The translations under genes were made by a program, and so were the position numbers. Below, one piece after another: positions 16,041 to 17,074 of a stretch of DNA of 17,074 nucleotides. The stretch comes from JBDTSW01 sp039930945. GTDB taxonomy: Bacteria; Actinomycetota; Thermoleophilia; Solirubrobacterales; 70-9. Where the stretch lies: contig JBDTSW010000044.1 of the NCBI GenBank assembly GCA_039930945.1, positions 1-17,074 on the forward strand. The letters run 5' to 3'. Numbering within the stretch: the first letter of the stretch is position 1; every line of letters starts with the position of its first letter. The notes below the pieces were generated by a model. That model searched no databases. It was not told where the DNA came from and worked only from the letters and a program-made list of their open reading frames with translations.

Positions 16041-17074
16041 TTGGCCGCAAACGTATCCGAGGTCTCACAGCTCGAGGTCGAGCCCGGCACCCTGCCGGAG
16101 ACGATGGCGGCGTGGGTGATACGCCAAGAGCGCGAGGGGGAACCCAAGGACGCCTTCCAGATCGAGCAGATTGAGGTCCCGCAGCCCGGCGCCTTCGAGG
16201 TGATCGTGCGGGTGATGGCCGCCGGGGTCAACTTCAACAACGTCTGGGCCGCCCTCGGCAGGCCCGTGTCGGTCTTCGACTACGGCGATCACCCCGAGCA
16301 CGGGCACCACATCGGCGGCTCCGACGGCTCCGGGATCGTCTGGAAGGTCGGCGCCGGCGTCACCAAGTGGATCCCGGGCGACGAGGTCGTGTTGCATTGC
16401 AACCAGGCCTCCTACGAGGACGTCGAGGTCCACGGCCTCGACCCGCTCGCAGCGCCGAGCCAGAAGATCTGGGGGTATGAGACCACCTGGGGGTCGTTCG
16501 CCCAGTTCACAAAGGTGCAGGCCCAACAGCTCCTTCCCAAGCCCCGCAACCTCTCCTGGGTCGAGTCGTCGGCCTATGGGCTCACCTACTTCACGGCCTA
16601 CCGGATGCTGATCGACCGCTGCAAGCTCCAGGCGGGGCACAACGTGCTGATCTGGGGCGCGGCCGGCGGGCTCGGGGTGTTCGCGACGCAGCTGTGCGCC
16701 GCGGCCGGCGCCAACGCCGTCGGCGTCGTCTCCTCGGCCGAGAAGGGCGAGCTGGTCAAGCGACTCGGCGCCGTCGATTATGTCGACCGCAACGAGTTCG
16801 GCGAGATGATGCGCACCGACGCCAACCACCCGGCTGCGGACCCGGCTGCAGACAAGCAGCGCTTCAAGGCCTCGCGCGGGTTCGCCAAGCGGGTCAAGGA
16901 GATCCTCGGCGACGCGCCCGACATCGTCTTCGAGCACGTCGGCCAGGCGACCTTCCCGACCTCGGTGTTCACGGTCAAGCCGTTCGGCAAGGTCGTGATC
17001 TGCGGCGCCACCTCCGGCTACACGCTCGACTTCGACGTCCGCTACCTGTGGATGAAGCAGAAGGAGATCCTCGG
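16041..17074 (+). CDS. ccrA: Crotonyl-CoA carboxylase/reductase family protein, 3' end missing
   Basis: This medium-chain reductase family includes enzymes that convert crotonyl-CoA, CO2 and NADPH to ethylmalonyl-CoA in the ethylmalonyl-CoA pathway; some relatives only reduce enoyl-CoA. The 344 visible residues align with known Ccr from memory: AAGVNFNNVW (61-69), GSDGSGIVW, PGDEVVLHC (112-120), KIWGYETTWGSFAQ (142 onward), the cofactor loop LIWGAAGGLG and VFEHVGQATF. The Asn and Glu (E147) needed for CO2 binding appear present, but the residue before that Glu is Tyr (Y146) where the Kitasatospora enzyme has Phe. The catalytic His lies just past the window edge. TTG 16041 is the start: an in-frame stop lies at 16023 and AAGGAG precedes it. 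A short duplicated DPAAD-type insert occurs near residues 268-274. The family is firm; carboxylation activity is unproven. Confidence 0.88.
   Translation, partial: MAANVSEVSQLEVEPGTLPETMAAWVIRQEREGEPKDAFQIEQIEVPQPGAFEVIVRVMAAGVNFNNVWAALGRPVSVFDYGDHPEHGHHIGGSDGSGIVWKVGAGVTKWIPGDEVVLHCNQASYEDVEVHGLDPLAAPSQKIWGYETTWGSFAQFTKVQAQQLLPKPRNLSWVESSAYGLTYFTAYRMLIDRCKLQAGHNVLIWGAAGGLGVFATQLCAAAGANAVGVVSSAEKGELVKRLGAVDYVDRNEFGEMMRTDANHPAADPAADKQRFKASRGFAKRVKEILGDAPDIVFEHVGQATFPTSVFTVKPFGKVVICGATSGYTLDFDVRYLWMKQKEIL

Noticed and set aside
15950..16240. Longer start for the PLD gene, upstream at 16240
   Set aside because: It would overlap the start of the ccr-like gene by about 200 bases; ATG 15949 has a promoter-like element at the right distance.

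Overview
The window is very GC-rich, gene-dense DNA that looks like an actinobacterial chromosome. It carries two enzymes of coenzyme F420 synthesis (CofE and a fused CofG/CofH, FbiC), a crotonyl-CoA carboxylase/reductase-type enzyme, an actinobacterial-style DtxR/MntR regulator and several TANNNT promoter elements placed as for leaderless mRNAs. The compact gene style and the secreted protein at 844-1269 suggest the Thermoleophilia/Solirubrobacterales branch; that placement is inference. I see no rRNA, tRNA, CRISPR array, insertion sequence, integrase or phage gene, so this reads as chromosomal backbone rather than an accessory island.

Layout. 1-743 (+): 3' part of cofE. 844-1269 (+): small secreted protein. 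1270-4861 (-): probable operon fbiC, zinc alcohol dehydrogenase, cupin. 4882-4917: perfect 16-bp hairpin. 4939-5718 (-): aquaporin with a TIP-like selectivity filter. 5837-6796 (+): orphan NMT1/THI5-like lipoprotein. 6793-7155 (-): unrecognised small protein. 7189-11509 (-): four-gene metal operon reading two-domain multicopper oxidase, ZIP transporter with an extra N-terminal domain, MntR-type regulator, Nramp (MntH) transporter. 11572-12522 (+): YgfZ. 12565-13017 (+): small lipoprotein. 13027-14310 (-): coiled-coil protein with a PD-(D/E)XK-like nuclease core. 14418-15122 (+): LOG-family protein. 14975-15949 (-): phospholipase-D-like protein with two compensating frameshifts. 16041-end (+): crotonyl-CoA carboxylase/reductase family, cut by the window edge.

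The most interesting unit is the metal operon. The regulator has the two residues that mark Mn(II)-sensing MntR rather than Fe(II)-sensing DtxR/IdeR. It is translationally coupled to the Nramp importer, and the multicopper oxidase is coupled to the ZIP protein. This suggests a regulated module joining extracytoplasmic metal oxidation (Mn, Fe or Cu) to transport. A long imperfect dyad lies in the 62-bp divergent promoter region in front of it. Second in interest are the coiled-coil nuclease-like protein and the doubly frameshifted PLD gene.
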